Source: Pseudomonadota bacterium (GTDB lineage Bacteria; Pseudomonadota; Alphaproteobacteria; Rhizobiales; Xanthobacteraceae). Taken from it: a stretch of DNA of 64,000 nucleotides. The DNA is taken from contig JAEWJH010000133.1 of the NCBI GenBank assembly GCA_023386635.1, forward strand, positions 12,361 to 76,360, written 5' to 3'. Below are positions 38,371 to 46,572 of the stretch, piece by piece. Made by a program: the position numbers and the translations under genes. Under the pieces are notes generated by a model that was not told the DNA's origin, made no database searches, and saw nothing but the letters and a program-made list of their open reading frames with translations. How positions within the stretch are numbered: position 1 is the stretch's first letter; the number at the start of each line of letters is the position of its first letter.

Positions 38371-39138
38371 TTATCGCGAGATCAGCGGCGCGCGACTGGA
38401 CAGCGCGCGCGATATCTTCTCGGCGGCGGCAATGACCTGCGGAATGAACTGCGCCACTTTGCTGCGCTCCGTTTTGGTCGGCACGATCACGAGGCTCAAT
38501 CCGGCGACAACCTGACCGGCGCGCGAGATCGGCGCGGCAAGGCCGACGCGGCCGGCGGCGACTTCGGAATCCGTCAACGCGTAGCCGGCGCGGCGGATGT
38601 CGCGGAATTGCGTCTTGAAATCCTGCCAGTCGTTGACGTGCAGCGCGTTCTTGATGGCTCTTTCATTGGCGAGATACACGCCCTTCAGAGTGCGGTCGGG
38701 CAGGTTGGCCAGAATGACCTTCGACGTCGCGCCGAGAAACAACGGCATCGCCACGCCGCGCTCATAGCTTGTGGCGGGATGCCGTCGATCGCCGGCGACC
38801 TCATGCACGCACATCACGCAGTCCTTGAAGCGGCGCGACAGGACGACGGTGGCAGACCGTCTCGTGCTCGCGAGCAGATCGCGCATCACCGGATCGGCGA
38901 TCCGCACCAGCTCGTCATTTTGTCGCAGCACCCGGTCATAGCGGATAAAGCCCGGTCCGAGCGCATAAGCCGCACCGGTGACCGGATCCAGCAGGCCGCC
39001 CTGCACCAGGCTGCGGACGTGCCGGTAGGTCGTACTGGTCGGCATGCCGAGGGCAGCAGCCATATCCTCCACCGTCAGGGCCGGCTGGCCCTGCTCGAAA
39101 AGCTGGAGGATGGCGAGAAGGCGAGGTTGGCGTGTCAT
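38371..39138 (-). CDS. IclR-family transcriptional regulator
   Basis: 255 aa from ATG 39138 (Met-Thr-Arg-Gln-Pro-Arg); in-frame starts farther up are less likely. The winged-helix part contains Met-Pro-Thr-Ser-Thr-Thr-Tyr-Arg-His-Val-Arg-Ser-Leu, and the effector domain has Phe-Lys-Asp-Cys-Val-Met-Cys-Val-His-Glu and Leu-Gly-Ala-Thr-Ser-Lys-Val-Ile-Leu-Ala. It is divergent from the binding-protein/CobW/amidohydrolase operon, so it is the likely regulator of that operon. It is a close paralogue of the IclR protein beside the F420 operon. Confidence 0.92.
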   Translation of the reverse strand: MTRQPRLLAILQLFEQGQPALTVEDMAAALGMPTSTTYRHVRSLVQGGLLDPVTGAAYALGPGFIRYDRVLRQNDELVRIADPVMRDLLASTRRSATVVLSRRFKDCVMCVHEVAGDRRHPATSYERGVAMPLFLGATSKVILANLPDRTLKGVYLANERAIKNALHVNDWQDFKTQFRDIRRAGYALTDSEVAAGRVGLAAPISRAGQVVAGLSLVIVPTKTERSKVAQFIPQVIAAAEKISRALSSRAPLISR

Positions 39139-39200
39139 GACAGCAAGGGGCGGCAGCGGGCCGCGATGGCATATCATTACCATGATGCAAAAATGTGCAA

Positions 39201-39221
39201 AATTATCAATTGGAGATAATT
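39201..39221. promoter_or_regulatory. Candidate IclR operator (palindrome)
   Basis: AATTATC (39201-39207) and its exact complement GATAATT (39215-39221) are separated by seven bases. This lies in an AT-rich island between the divergent iclR gene and the binding-protein operon, after a TGCAAAAATGTGCAAAA direct repeat. IclR proteins bind such 15-21 bp partial palindromes in divergent promoters. Confidence 0.45.
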
Positions 39222-39347
39222 CCGTTGCTGCGGTGCCGGCGGTGGGCTACGGTCCGGTCAGGTGACCCGGGCGCAGCCGGGCCGCTGGCGTTTGTGCGAC
39301 CGGTCGGATGCACGACGGAACACGCCGACAGAAAAGCAGGAGGTTAC

Positions 39348-40310
39348 ATGAAGCTGATTACCCGCACACTGGCGGCTTTGATGGCGCTGGCCGCCATGGG
39401 TGCCGCGCCGGTCCGCGCCCAGCAGCCGACCGAGGTTCGCGTCGCCATGCTCGCGCCGAGCGCGCTTCTTTGGCTGCATGCGATCGCCAAGGATCAGGGC
39501 TTCTATGACGCCAACAAGATCGTCGTGAAGGAATTGATCGCCAGCTCCAGTCCGACCCTGCTGCAGGCCGTGTCGTCGGGCAGCGTCGAGGCGGGCATTT
39601 CGCTCGGCGACGTGGTGATCCGCGCGGTCGATCAGGGCGCGCCGGTGGTTATTGCCGGCGCCGTGCTGGAAAAAACCATCCTGCGGCTCGTCGGCGGCGC
39701 TGGCGTCAATACGATCAAGGACCTCGATGGTGCGACCGTCACGGCTGGCGCGGTGGAAGGCGGCACAGCCAACCTGCTGCGCTATCAGCTCAAGCGCGGC
39801 GGCGTCGACCCGCGCAGCGTCAAGATGGTGGCGCTCACCAATTCGCGCGACCGCGTCGTTGCGCTCGGCAACGGCCAGGTGAAGGGCGCGCTGCTGATCG
39901 CGCCGTTCGACACGCTGGCCGAACGCGAGAAGATGAAGGTGCTGGACGTCTATCGCGAGCCGTATGTCCAGACGCCGCTGATCCTCAACAAGGATTGGGC
40001 CGCGAAGAACCGTCCGGCTGCCGTCGGCCTCACCAAGGCGCTTCAGAAGGCATCGGTGTGGATTTACGATCCGGCCAACAAGCAGAAGGCGATCGATATT
40101 CTCGCCGCCTATACCAAGATCCCGGCCGATGTCTGCGCCGATTCCTACAAGTTCATCGTCGAGGATCAGAAGGCGATCGGCCACAATCTCGAAGTGAAGG
40201 CGGCCGGCCTCGAAAATATCATCAACATCGACAAGGACATCGGCGCGAACCCGGCTTCGTCGAAGCCGTTCGACCTGTCGCGTTACTACGATCCGAGCTT
40301 CCTGAAATAA
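39348..40310 (+). CDS. ABC transporter substrate-binding protein (NMT1-like)
   Basis: 320 aa from ATG 39348 with GCAGGAGG in front. A Sec signal peptide is cleaved near Val-Arg-Ala-Gln (~24). The mature part is SsuA/NMT1-like: Ala-Met-Leu-Ala-Pro-Ser-Ala-Leu-Leu-Trp-Leu-His ligand strand, Gly-Ala-Val-Glu-Gly-Gly-Thr-Ala-Asn hinge. It is the first gene of an operon whose permease and ATPase come two genes later, with a CobW GTPase and a cyclic amidohydrolase inserted between. That order ties the imported ligand to the amidohydrolase. Confidence 0.9.
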   Translation: MKLITRTLAALMALAAMGAAPVRAQQPTEVRVAMLAPSALLWLHAIAKDQGFYDANKIVVKELIASSSPTLLQAVSSGSVEAGISLGDVVIRAVDQGAPVVIAGAVLEKTILRLVGGAGVNTIKDLDGATVTAGAVEGGTANLLRYQLKRGGVDPRSVKMVALTNSRDRVVALGNGQVKGALLIAPFDTLAEREKMKVLDVYREPYVQTPLILNKDWAAKNRPAAVGLTKALQKASVWIYDPANKQKAIDILAAYTKIPADVCADSYKFIVEDQKAIGHNLEVKAAGLENIINIDKDIGANPASSKPFDLSRYYDPSFLK

Positions 40311-40341
40311 GCGACGATCAAGCCGAGTTGCGTATCCGCGT

Positions 40342-41418
40342 ATGACCGATCACCGCCCGCCAGACGATCGTCTTCCCGTGACGCTGCTGACCGGATTTCT
40401 CGGCAGCGGGAAGACGACACTGTTGAACGCATGGCTGCGCTCGCCGGAATTGTCCGGCGCCGCGGTCGTCGTCAACGAGTTCGGCGAGGTGGGGATCGAT
40501 CATGCGCTGATCGCATCCAGCACCGATAATACCATCGAACTGTCGACCGGCTGCCTGTGCTGTACGGTGAGCGGCGATCTCGTCAACACGCTGCGCGAAC
40601 TGATCGTCAAACGCGAGAAGGGTGAGGTTCGCGCCTTTGACCGCGTGGTGATCGAAACGACCGGTCTTGCCGATCCCGCGCCGGTGATCCAGGCGCTGAT
40701 GACGTTCCCGGTGGCGCGCAAGTTCCGGCTCGCGCAGGTCATCACCACGGTCGATGCGGTCAATGGCGCCGCGACGCTCGACCGCCATCCGGAGGCGGTG
40801 AAGCAGGCGGCGGTGGCCGACGAGATCATCGTCACCAAGACCGACGTCGACCCGGAAGCCGCGGACATACTCACCGGCCGGCTGTCGGCACTCAACCCCG
40901 GCGCACGGCAGCATCATTCTTCGCTGGATCATCTGCCGGCACCGTCCGACCTCGCGACCGTCGACATCTACGATCCGCAGACCAAAAGCGCGGACGTGGC
41001 GCGCTGGCTGAATGCGGAAGCGCACGACAATGACAACCATTTGCATCGGCATGGCCACCACCATCATCACGATGTGAACCGCCACAATGCCGAGATCGGC
41101 TCCTTCGTGCTCGAATTCGACGAGCCGCTGCAGTGGGATCATGTCGCGCACTGGCTCGACGCGCTCGTGATCGGCCACGGCAACGATCTGCTCCGGGTCA
41201 AAGGCATCCTCGATATCGTCGGCCGCGACCGGCCGATCGTCGTGCAGGCGGTGCAGAGCCTGTTTCATCCGCCGTTCGACCTGCCGGCTTGGCCGGAGGG
41301 TGTGCGCAAGTCGCGCATCGTCTTCATCACCCGCAATCTCTCGCGCGCATTCGTGCAGGAGGTGCTCGACACCATCCGGCAGCGTCCGCTGCCTCGTGCC
41401 GGCGGCGCCGGCCGCTGA
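40342..41418 (+). CDS. CobW/COG0523 GTPase, metallochaperone type
   Basis: 358 aa. The P-loop is Gly-Phe-Leu-Gly-Ser-Gly-Lys-Thr-Thr (18-26), the zinc-binding Cys-X-Cys-Cys is Cys71-Leu-Cys73-Cys74, Val-Ile-Glu-Thr-Thr-Gly-Leu-Ala-Asp-Pro is the switch region, and Thr-Lys-Thr-Asp sits at the guanine site. A His-rich linker (residues 233-248, eleven... mostly His with Gly/Arg/Asp) precedes the C-terminal CobW_C domain. COG0523 GTPases deliver Zn or other metals to client enzymes. The next gene is a metal-dependent amidohydrolase, the obvious client. The start lies 31 bases after the binding-protein gene. Confidence 0.92.
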   Translation: MTDHRPPDDRLPVTLLTGFLGSGKTTLLNAWLRSPELSGAAVVVNEFGEVGIDHALIASSTDNTIELSTGCLCCTVSGDLVNTLRELIVKREKGEVRAFDRVVIETTGLADPAPVIQALMTFPVARKFRLAQVITTVDAVNGAATLDRHPEAVKQAAVADEIIVTKTDVDPEAADILTGRLSALNPGARQHHSSLDHLPAPSDLATVDIYDPQTKSADVARWLNAEAHDNDNHLHRHGHHHHHDVNRHNAEIGSFVLEFDEPLQWDHVAHWLDALVIGHGNDLLRVKGILDIVGRDRPIVVQAVQSLFHPPFDLPAWPEGVRKSRIVFITRNLSRAFVQEVLDTIRQRPLPRAGGAGR

Positions 41419-41464
41419 TCACCCCGTTTTGCAAACAGACTGAAGTCACTGGAGAATAGTTTCG

Positions 41465-42850
41465 ATGGATACCCTTATCCGCAACGGCCTTCTGATCACG
41501 TCGAAGTCCGAAACCCGCGCCTCGGTCGGCATCCGCGACGGCATCATCGCCGGCGTCTACGCACCGGGCGACGAGCCGGAAGCCAAGGAAGTGATCGACG
41601 CCGGCGGGCTGGCGATCCTTCCCGGCGTGATCGACATGCACTCGCATCATCGCGAGGGCAGCGAGCCTGGCTTCGAATACAAGGACACCATCTATACCTC
41701 GACCAAGCAGTGCGCCGCGGGCGGCGTCACCACCTCGGTGGCGATGCCGAACGTCACCCCGCCGCCGAACTCGCTGGCGCTGTTGAAGAAGCAGTTCGCG
41801 ATCTATGAGCGCGACGCCGTGGTCGACTGGAACTTCAATCCGGCGCCGACCATCGCCGATGAAATTCCGAAGATGGCGGATCAGGGTATCGCCGCGTTCA
41901 AGATCTTCATGGTGGTCGATACCGGCCGCAGCTATCCGCACATGCCGGGTATCGGCGTGCACGATCACGGCAAAATTCTCGAGATCATGCAGCACTGCGC
42001 CAAGGTCAATGTGCCGCTGATGGTGCATCCGCACGATCAGGCGCTGATGGATGTGATCGAGCAGGAATTCTGGGACCGGCAGCAGCGCGATGCGCTCGCT
42101 TACGCCAAGGCCTATGCCGCGCACGACGGCGTGATCTGGGAAACCGCGATCGCGACCTTGCTGCGGCTGCAACGCGCCGCCGGCTGCCATCTGCACATCC
42201 TGCACACGCAGACTTCGGGCAGCGTCGATCTGATCCGCGAGGCCAAGGCGGCGGGCCAGCGCGTTACCTGCGAGATCAATCCGTGGGCGCTGTTCCTTGG
42301 TTGCGAGTGGTCGGCGATCCAACGCCTCGGCTCTTATGCGCTGTCGTACTGGGTGCCGGAAAAGAACGTGCCGAGCCTCTGGGAAGGTCTCAATGACGGC
42401 ACCATCGATATCGTCGCCACCGACCACGCGCCGCACACGCGCGAGGAGAAGGAAATCGGCTGGACCGACGGCTGGAAGGCGCACACCGGCACGCCGTCGA
42501 CGCAGTTCTATCTCAGCATGTTCCTGACCGCGGCGCTGGAGAACAAGATTCCGTTGCAGCGTGTGGTGGAGGCGACGTCGACTGCGCCGGCGAAGATTTT
42601 CGGCATCGAGAAGAAGGGCGATATCGTGCCCGGCTATCACGCCGACCTGGTGCTGGTCGATCTCAACCGCGAATACGAAATCCGCGACGAAGACGTGCTC
42701 AGCCTCACCGGCTGGAGCCCGTATGCGGGCAAGAAGGTGCGTGGCAAGCCGGTGCGCACCATCGTGCGCGGCAAGACGGTCTATGTCGACGGCAAGGTCG
42801 TCGGCGAGAAGGGTTGGGGCAAGCAGGCCCGCGCGCATTACCCGGGGTAA
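41465..42850 (+). CDS. Cyclic amidohydrolase (dihydroorotase/hydantoinase/allantoinase family)
   Basis: A 461-aa binuclear-metal amidohydrolase. Ligands visible are His59-Ser-His61 after the Gly-Val-Ile-Asp-Met strand, Lys146 (carboxylated Lys in Ala-Ala-Phe-Lys-Ile-Phe-Met), His188 (Met-Val-His-Pro-His), His244 or His247 (Leu-His-Ile-Leu-His) and Asp320 (Ala-Thr-Asp-His-Ala-Pro-His). It should open a cyclic amide such as a hydantoin, dihydropyrimidine, allantoin or imide; which one is not decided by sequence. It lies inside an ABC-import operon with its likely metal chaperone upstream and two further C-N hydrolases downstream. Confidence 0.9.
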   Translation: MDTLIRNGLLITSKSETRASVGIRDGIIAGVYAPGDEPEAKEVIDAGGLAILPGVIDMHSHHREGSEPGFEYKDTIYTSTKQCAAGGVTTSVAMPNVTPPPNSLALLKKQFAIYERDAVVDWNFNPAPTIADEIPKMADQGIAAFKIFMVVDTGRSYPHMPGIGVHDHGKILEIMQHCAKVNVPLMVHPHDQALMDVIEQEFWDRQQRDALAYAKAYAAHDGVIWETAIATLLRLQRAAGCHLHILHTQTSGSVDLIREAKAAGQRVTCEINPWALFLGCEWSAIQRLGSYALSYWVPEKNVPSLWEGLNDGTIDIVATDHAPHTREEKEIGWTDGWKAHTGTPSTQFYLSMFLTAALENKIPLQRVVEATSTAPAKIFGIEKKGDIVPGYHADLVLVDLNREYEIRDEDVLSLTGWSPYAGKKVRGKPVRTIVRGKTVYVDGKVVGEKGWGKQARAHYPG

Positions 42851-42888
42851 AGCTGCGTCGGTCCAAGGCTTAAATTGAGGCGTATGCG

Positions 42889-43671
42889 TTGAAGGGACTT
42901 ATCGAATTTCTCGAACAGGAGACACGGTTCGCATCGTTCATGCGGATCGTGTTTTCTATTCTGTGCGTGCTGGTCATCTGGCAGCTGGTAGCGACGGTGG
43001 TGACCAACCGCCTGCTGCTGGTGCCGCCGGCGGACGTTGCCGTGGCGCTCTGGAACGAAACGATTCAGGGCAGTATGTGGACAAACGCCGTTGCCACTGT
43101 GGTGGCGGTGGTGACCTCGTTCATCGTCTCGGTGATCATCGGCATCGCCATTGGTCTAGCTTTGGCGTCGAGCCGCTTGCTGTCGCTGATTGGCGGACCG
43201 GCGTTGAGTGCGCTCAACTCGGTGCCGATCATCGCGCTGGCGCCGCTGTTCGTCGCCTGGCTCGGGCTGGGCTTCGCATCGAAATTCGTTCTGGTGCTGC
43301 TCGTGGCGGTGTTCCCGGTGGTAGTGACGACCGAAGCCGGTCTGCGCGCCACCGACAAGCCGCTGATCGAAGCGGCGCACTCCTTCAATGCGACCCCGTG
43401 GCAGGTCTTCACCACCGTGACGTTCCCCTATGCGTTGCCGTTCATCGTCAGCGGCATCCGCGTGTCGTGGGCGCGGGCGCTGGTCGGTATCGTGGTCGCT
43501 GAATTCTTCGGCTCGTTTGCCGGGTTCGGCTTCGCCATCCTCTCGGCGAGCCAGACCTTCGATACGGCGCGGGTGCTGGGCTATGTGTTCGTGCTCGGCG
43601 CCATGGGCCTGTTGGGAAGCATCGCGTTCGCGACCCTCGAGCGCCGGCTGGCACCGTGGAGGCAGGAATGA
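42889..43671 (+). CDS. ABC transporter permease, NitT/TauT type
   Basis: 260 aa from TTG 42889; the only nearby ATG (42884) is out of frame and stops at once. About six membrane segments are present, with the ATPase-contact loop Leu-Ile-Glu-Ala-Ala-His-Ser-Phe-Asn-Ala-Thr-Pro-Trp-Gln. The stop overlaps the start of the ATPase gene (ATGA). It works with the binding protein at 39348. Confidence 0.92.
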   Translation: MKGLIEFLEQETRFASFMRIVFSILCVLVIWQLVATVVTNRLLLVPPADVAVALWNETIQGSMWTNAVATVVAVVTSFIVSVIIGIAIGLALASSRLLSLIGGPALSALNSVPIIALAPLFVAWLGLGFASKFVLVLLVAVFPVVVTTEAGLRATDKPLIEAAHSFNATPWQVFTTVTFPYALPFIVSGIRVSWARALVGIVVAEFFGSFAGFGFAILSASQTFDTARVLGYVFVLGAMGLLGSIAFATLERRLAPWRQE

Positions 43672-44453
43672 CAGCACTGCTTCGTGTGGAAGGCGTCAGC
43701 AAGCTGTTCGAACGCAAGGGCAAGCCGTCGGTCGAAGCGCTGCGCGACATCAATCTCGCCATCAACGAGGGCGAGTTCGTTTCCATCGTCGGCGCTAGCG
43801 GCAGCGGCAAGTCGACCCTGCTGCGGATCATCGACGGGTTGCTCGCGCCGACACAGGGCGCGGTGCTCGTCGATGGCCAGCGCGTCACGCGGCCGGGCAC
43901 CGACCGGGCCATGGTGTTCCAGCAGGATTCGCTGCTGCCGTGGAAAAGCGTGATCGAGAACGTTGCCTATGGTCTGACGCTGGCGGGCCGGTCTTGGGCG
44001 GATGCCTCGGCGGTGGCGCAGCGCTTCGTGACCATGACCGGGCTCGACGGATTCGAGAGCCACTATCCGCATCAACTCTCCGGCGGCATGCGCCAGCGCG
44101 TCAATGTCGCGCGCGCGCTCGCGGTCGATCCGCGCATCCTGCTGCTCGACGAGCCGTTCGCGGCGCTCGATGCACAGACCCGCGAGATCATGCAGTCCGA
44201 GTTGCTGTCGATCTGGCGGGAGAGCCGCAAGACCGTGCTGCTGATCACGCACCAGATCGACGAGGCGGTGTTTCTGTCGGACCGGGTGATCGTGTTCAGC
44301 GCGCGGCCGGGAACGGTGCGGCAGGAGGTCGAGATCGACCTGCCGCGTCCGCGCGAGCTGGCGCTCAAGCGCGATGCGCGGTTCGTGCGGCTGGTTGACG
44401 ACATCTGGCAGTTGATCGAGGCCGAGGTGCGTCAGGGACTCAAAGCAGGGTGA
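43668..44453 (+). CDS. ABC transporter ATPase, NitT/TauT type
   Basis: 261 aa from ATG 43668 (GGCAGGA in front). Walker A is Gly-Ala-Ser-Gly-Ser-Gly-Lys-Ser-Thr, the Q-loop is Phe-Gln-Gln-Asp-Ser-Leu-Leu-Pro-Trp, the signature is Leu-Ser-Gly-Gly-Met-Arg-Gln-Arg, Walker B is Leu-Leu-Leu-Asp-Glu-Pro-Phe-Ala, and the switch is Thr-His-Gln. It energises the importer whose binding protein opens the operon. Confidence 0.94.
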   Translation: MTALLRVEGVSKLFERKGKPSVEALRDINLAINEGEFVSIVGASGSGKSTLLRIIDGLLAPTQGAVLVDGQRVTRPGTDRAMVFQQDSLLPWKSVIENVAYGLTLAGRSWADASAVAQRFVTMTGLDGFESHYPHQLSGGMRQRVNVARALAVDPRILLLDEPFAALDAQTREIMQSELLSIWRESRKTVLLITHQIDEAVFLSDRVIVFSARPGTVRQEVEIDLPRPRELALKRDARFVRLVDDIWQLIEAEVRQGLKAG

Positions 44454-44565
44454 CGAGGATACCGCCGAACAGGTCGGCGGAGGGTGAACGGTACGGCGAA
44501 GCGGACATTCAGAACCCGCGGTCGTTCCGGAGCGAACAATAAAACAATCAGGGGAGAACACGATC

Positions 44566-45579
44566 ATGCGAGACAAGACAGATGCTATGACGCTGTCCAT
44601 CAGCCGGCGGACCTTTGTCGGCGGTGTTGCGGCGTTGCCACTGGCCGGTGCGATGTCTTCGGGGGCCGGCGCGCAGGCGGCTTGGCCCTCCCGTAACGTG
44701 ACGATGATCGTGCCGTTTCCGCCCGGCGGGCTCGCCGATCTTGCCGCCCGCCCGGTGGCGCAGGCGCTCGACAAGGTGCTCGGCCATGCTTTCGTGGTCG
44801 ATAACCGGGCCGGCGCGGGTGGTGCGCTCGGCGCCGGCGTGGTCGCCAAGGCGGACCCGGATGGTTACACGACGCTGGTGACGCTCAACTCGCTGGTGGT
44901 ATCGCCGGAATCGGATCGTCTGTTCAACCGCACGCCGATCTATGAGGTGCCGCAGCTCACGCCAGTGGCGCAGATCATTTCCGATCCGAACGTCATCGCG
45001 GTGGAGGCCTCGTCGCCTTGGAAGACCGTCAAGGATTTCATCGAGGACGCGAAGAAGCGACCGGGGCAGATCACCTACAGCTCGTCCGGGAATTACGGTG
45101 CGGCGCATTTGTCGATGGAGATGTTTGCCCGGGATACAGGGATCAAGCTGCAGCATGTGCCGTATCGCGGTGCGGGGCCGGCGATCACCGGCTTGATCGG
45201 CGGTCAGGTGGGCGCGACCTCCACCACGGTCGGCACGATTATCTCGCAGATCGAGGCGGGAAAAATCCGCGTGCTCGCCGCCATTAGCGACAAGCGCATC
45301 GACAATCTGCCGAACGTTCCGACTTTGAAGGAGGCGGGCATCCCGCTCTCGTTCTATGTCTGGGCCGGCATGTTCGTGCCGAAAGCGACGCCCGAGGCCG
45401 TGGTGACGCGGCTACGCGGTGCGATGCGCACGGTGCTGACAGGCCCGGCGGTGACGGCGATCTACACCAAAGCGGGGACCAAGGTGGCGTATCTCGATGC
45501 GCCGGACTTCGCAAAGGTCGTCGCCGCAGATCACACGCGCCTCGCCAAGGTCGTCAAAGACATCGGCAAGCTCGACTAA
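44566..45579 (+). CDS. TctC/Bug-type binding protein, Tat signal
   Basis: 337 aa. The N terminus has Ile-Ser-Arg-Arg-Thr-Phe-Val-Gly-Gly followed by a hydrophobic stretch and Ala-Gly-Ala-Gln-Ala, a good twin-arginine signal. The Bug/TctC hallmarks Trp-Pro-Ser-Arg-Asn-Val-Thr-Met-Ile-Val-Pro-Phe-Pro-Pro-Gly-Gly and Val-Asp-Asn-Arg-Ala-Gly-Ala-Gly-Gly follow. No TctA/TctB is nearby. GGGGAG precedes the start, and a terminator follows directly. Having it in the same operon as a complete ABC importer means two different uptake or sensing proteins for what may be one substrate class. Confidence 0.92.
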   Translation: MRDKTDAMTLSISRRTFVGGVAALPLAGAMSSGAGAQAAWPSRNVTMIVPFPPGGLADLAARPVAQALDKVLGHAFVVDNRAGAGGALGAGVVAKADPDGYTTLVTLNSLVVSPESDRLFNRTPIYEVPQLTPVAQIISDPNVIAVEASSPWKTVKDFIEDAKKRPGQITYSSSGNYGAAHLSMEMFARDTGIKLQHVPYRGAGPAITGLIGGQVGATSTTVGTIISQIEAGKIRVLAAISDKRIDNLPNVPTLKEAGIPLSFYVWAGMFVPKATPEAVVTRLRGAMRTVLTGPAVTAIYTKAGTKVAYLDAPDFAKVVAADHTRLAKVVKDIGKLD

Positions 45580-45584
45580 ACGGA

Positions 45585-45623
45585 CAGCACCGGCCTCGCA
45601 ACGGGGCCGGTGCTGGACTTTTT
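45585..45623 (+). terminator. Intrinsic terminator after the amidohydrolase operon
   Basis: An 11-bp perfect stem (45585-45595 / 45605-45615) with a nine-base loop is followed by GAC and five T residues. It begins five bases after the tctC stop and ends 13 bases before the next gene, so the deacetylase-like gene would depend on read-through or on a promoter within this space. Confidence 0.8.
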
Positions 45624-45635
45624 GGCAGGACCGCT

Positions 45636-46541
45636 ATGTTGCCCGTTCACGGCCGCTACGATTTCTCACCGATCGACGAGCGGCCGCACTATGCGTGGCC
45701 GGAAGGCCGCACGCTCGCGTTCTACATCGCTGTCAATATCGAGCATTATGCGTTCCTGCGCGGCGGCGGCATGGACCCGCACAATCGCGGTGCCGGGCCG
45801 ACGCACCGCAATTACTCCTGGCGCGACTACGGCAATCGGGTCGGCATCTGGCGTATCTTCAATCTGCTCGATGCCCTGCAGTTGCCGGCAACGGTGATGC
45901 TCAACGGGCTTGTCGCCGAACATTATCCGCAGATCATGGCGCGTCTTGCCGCGCGCCAGGACGAGATTTGCGGCCACGGCGTCACCAATTCGCAGACGTT
46001 ACGCGATGTGGCGGAAAACGATGAGGTCGGCATCATCCGCGAGACGACGCGGCTGATCGAGCAGCACACGGGCAGCCGCCCGCAAGGCTGGCTCGGGCCG
46101 GGCGCGACCTCCAACGCGATCACGCCCGATCTCCTGAAGGAGAACGGCTATCGCTACGTGCTCGACTGGCCGGCCGATGATCAGCCGTTCTGGATGTCGA
46201 CGCGCGCCGGGCCGATCCTGTCGGTGCCGTATCCGATGGAAATGAACGATGCGGGCGCGCAGGTGCTGCGCGATCACACCGGCCGCGAGCTGTGCGACAT
46301 GATCGTCGATCAGTTCGAGGAGATGCTGGAGCAGTCGGAGCGGCAGCCGCTGGTGTTCTCGCTCGCGCTGCACGGCTTCATCGTCGGCCAGCCGCACCGC
46401 ACGCGCAATCTGCGGCGGGCGCTGCAACACTGCCTGCAGCCGAAATACCGCGAGCGATTGTGGATCACACGCGCCGGCGCGATCGCCGACCATTGCATGT
46501 CGCTCGCGCCCGGGATCGTTCCCGGCGATGCACGAACCTGA
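45636..46541 (+). CDS. Polysaccharide-deacetylase-fold hydrolase (PuuE-like)
   Basis: 301 aa in the NodB/PuuE superfamily, which includes Zn-independent allantoinase PuuE and peptidoglycan deacetylases. It has Ala-Phe-Tyr-Ile-Ala-Val-Asn-Ile-Glu-His at the place of the catalytic Asp strand, the Arg-Asp-Tyr-Gly-Asn-Arg-Val-Gly-Ile-Trp-Arg segment, Cys-Gly-His-Gly-Val-Thr-Asn-Ser at the His pair, and a C-terminal Ala-Leu-His-Gly-Phe-Ile-Val-Gly-Gln-Pro-His-Arg. No signal peptide is present, so a cytoplasmic C-N hydrolase is more likely than a wall enzyme. GCAGGA lies five bases before the start. Its place between a cyclic amidohydrolase and an amidase fits a ureide/imide pathway. Confidence 0.83.
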   Translation: MLPVHGRYDFSPIDERPHYAWPEGRTLAFYIAVNIEHYAFLRGGGMDPHNRGAGPTHRNYSWRDYGNRVGIWRIFNLLDALQLPATVMLNGLVAEHYPQIMARLAARQDEICGHGVTNSQTLRDVAENDEVGIIRETTRLIEQHTGSRPQGWLGPGATSNAITPDLLKENGYRYVLDWPADDQPFWMSTRAGPILSVPYPMEMNDAGAQVLRDHTGRELCDMIVDQFEEMLEQSERQPLVFSLALHGFIVGQPHRTRNLRRALQHCLQPKYRERLWITRAGAIADHCMSLAPGIVPGDART

Positions 46542-46572
46542 TTTTTTTTTCACGAGTGGAAGTCGCAAGAGC

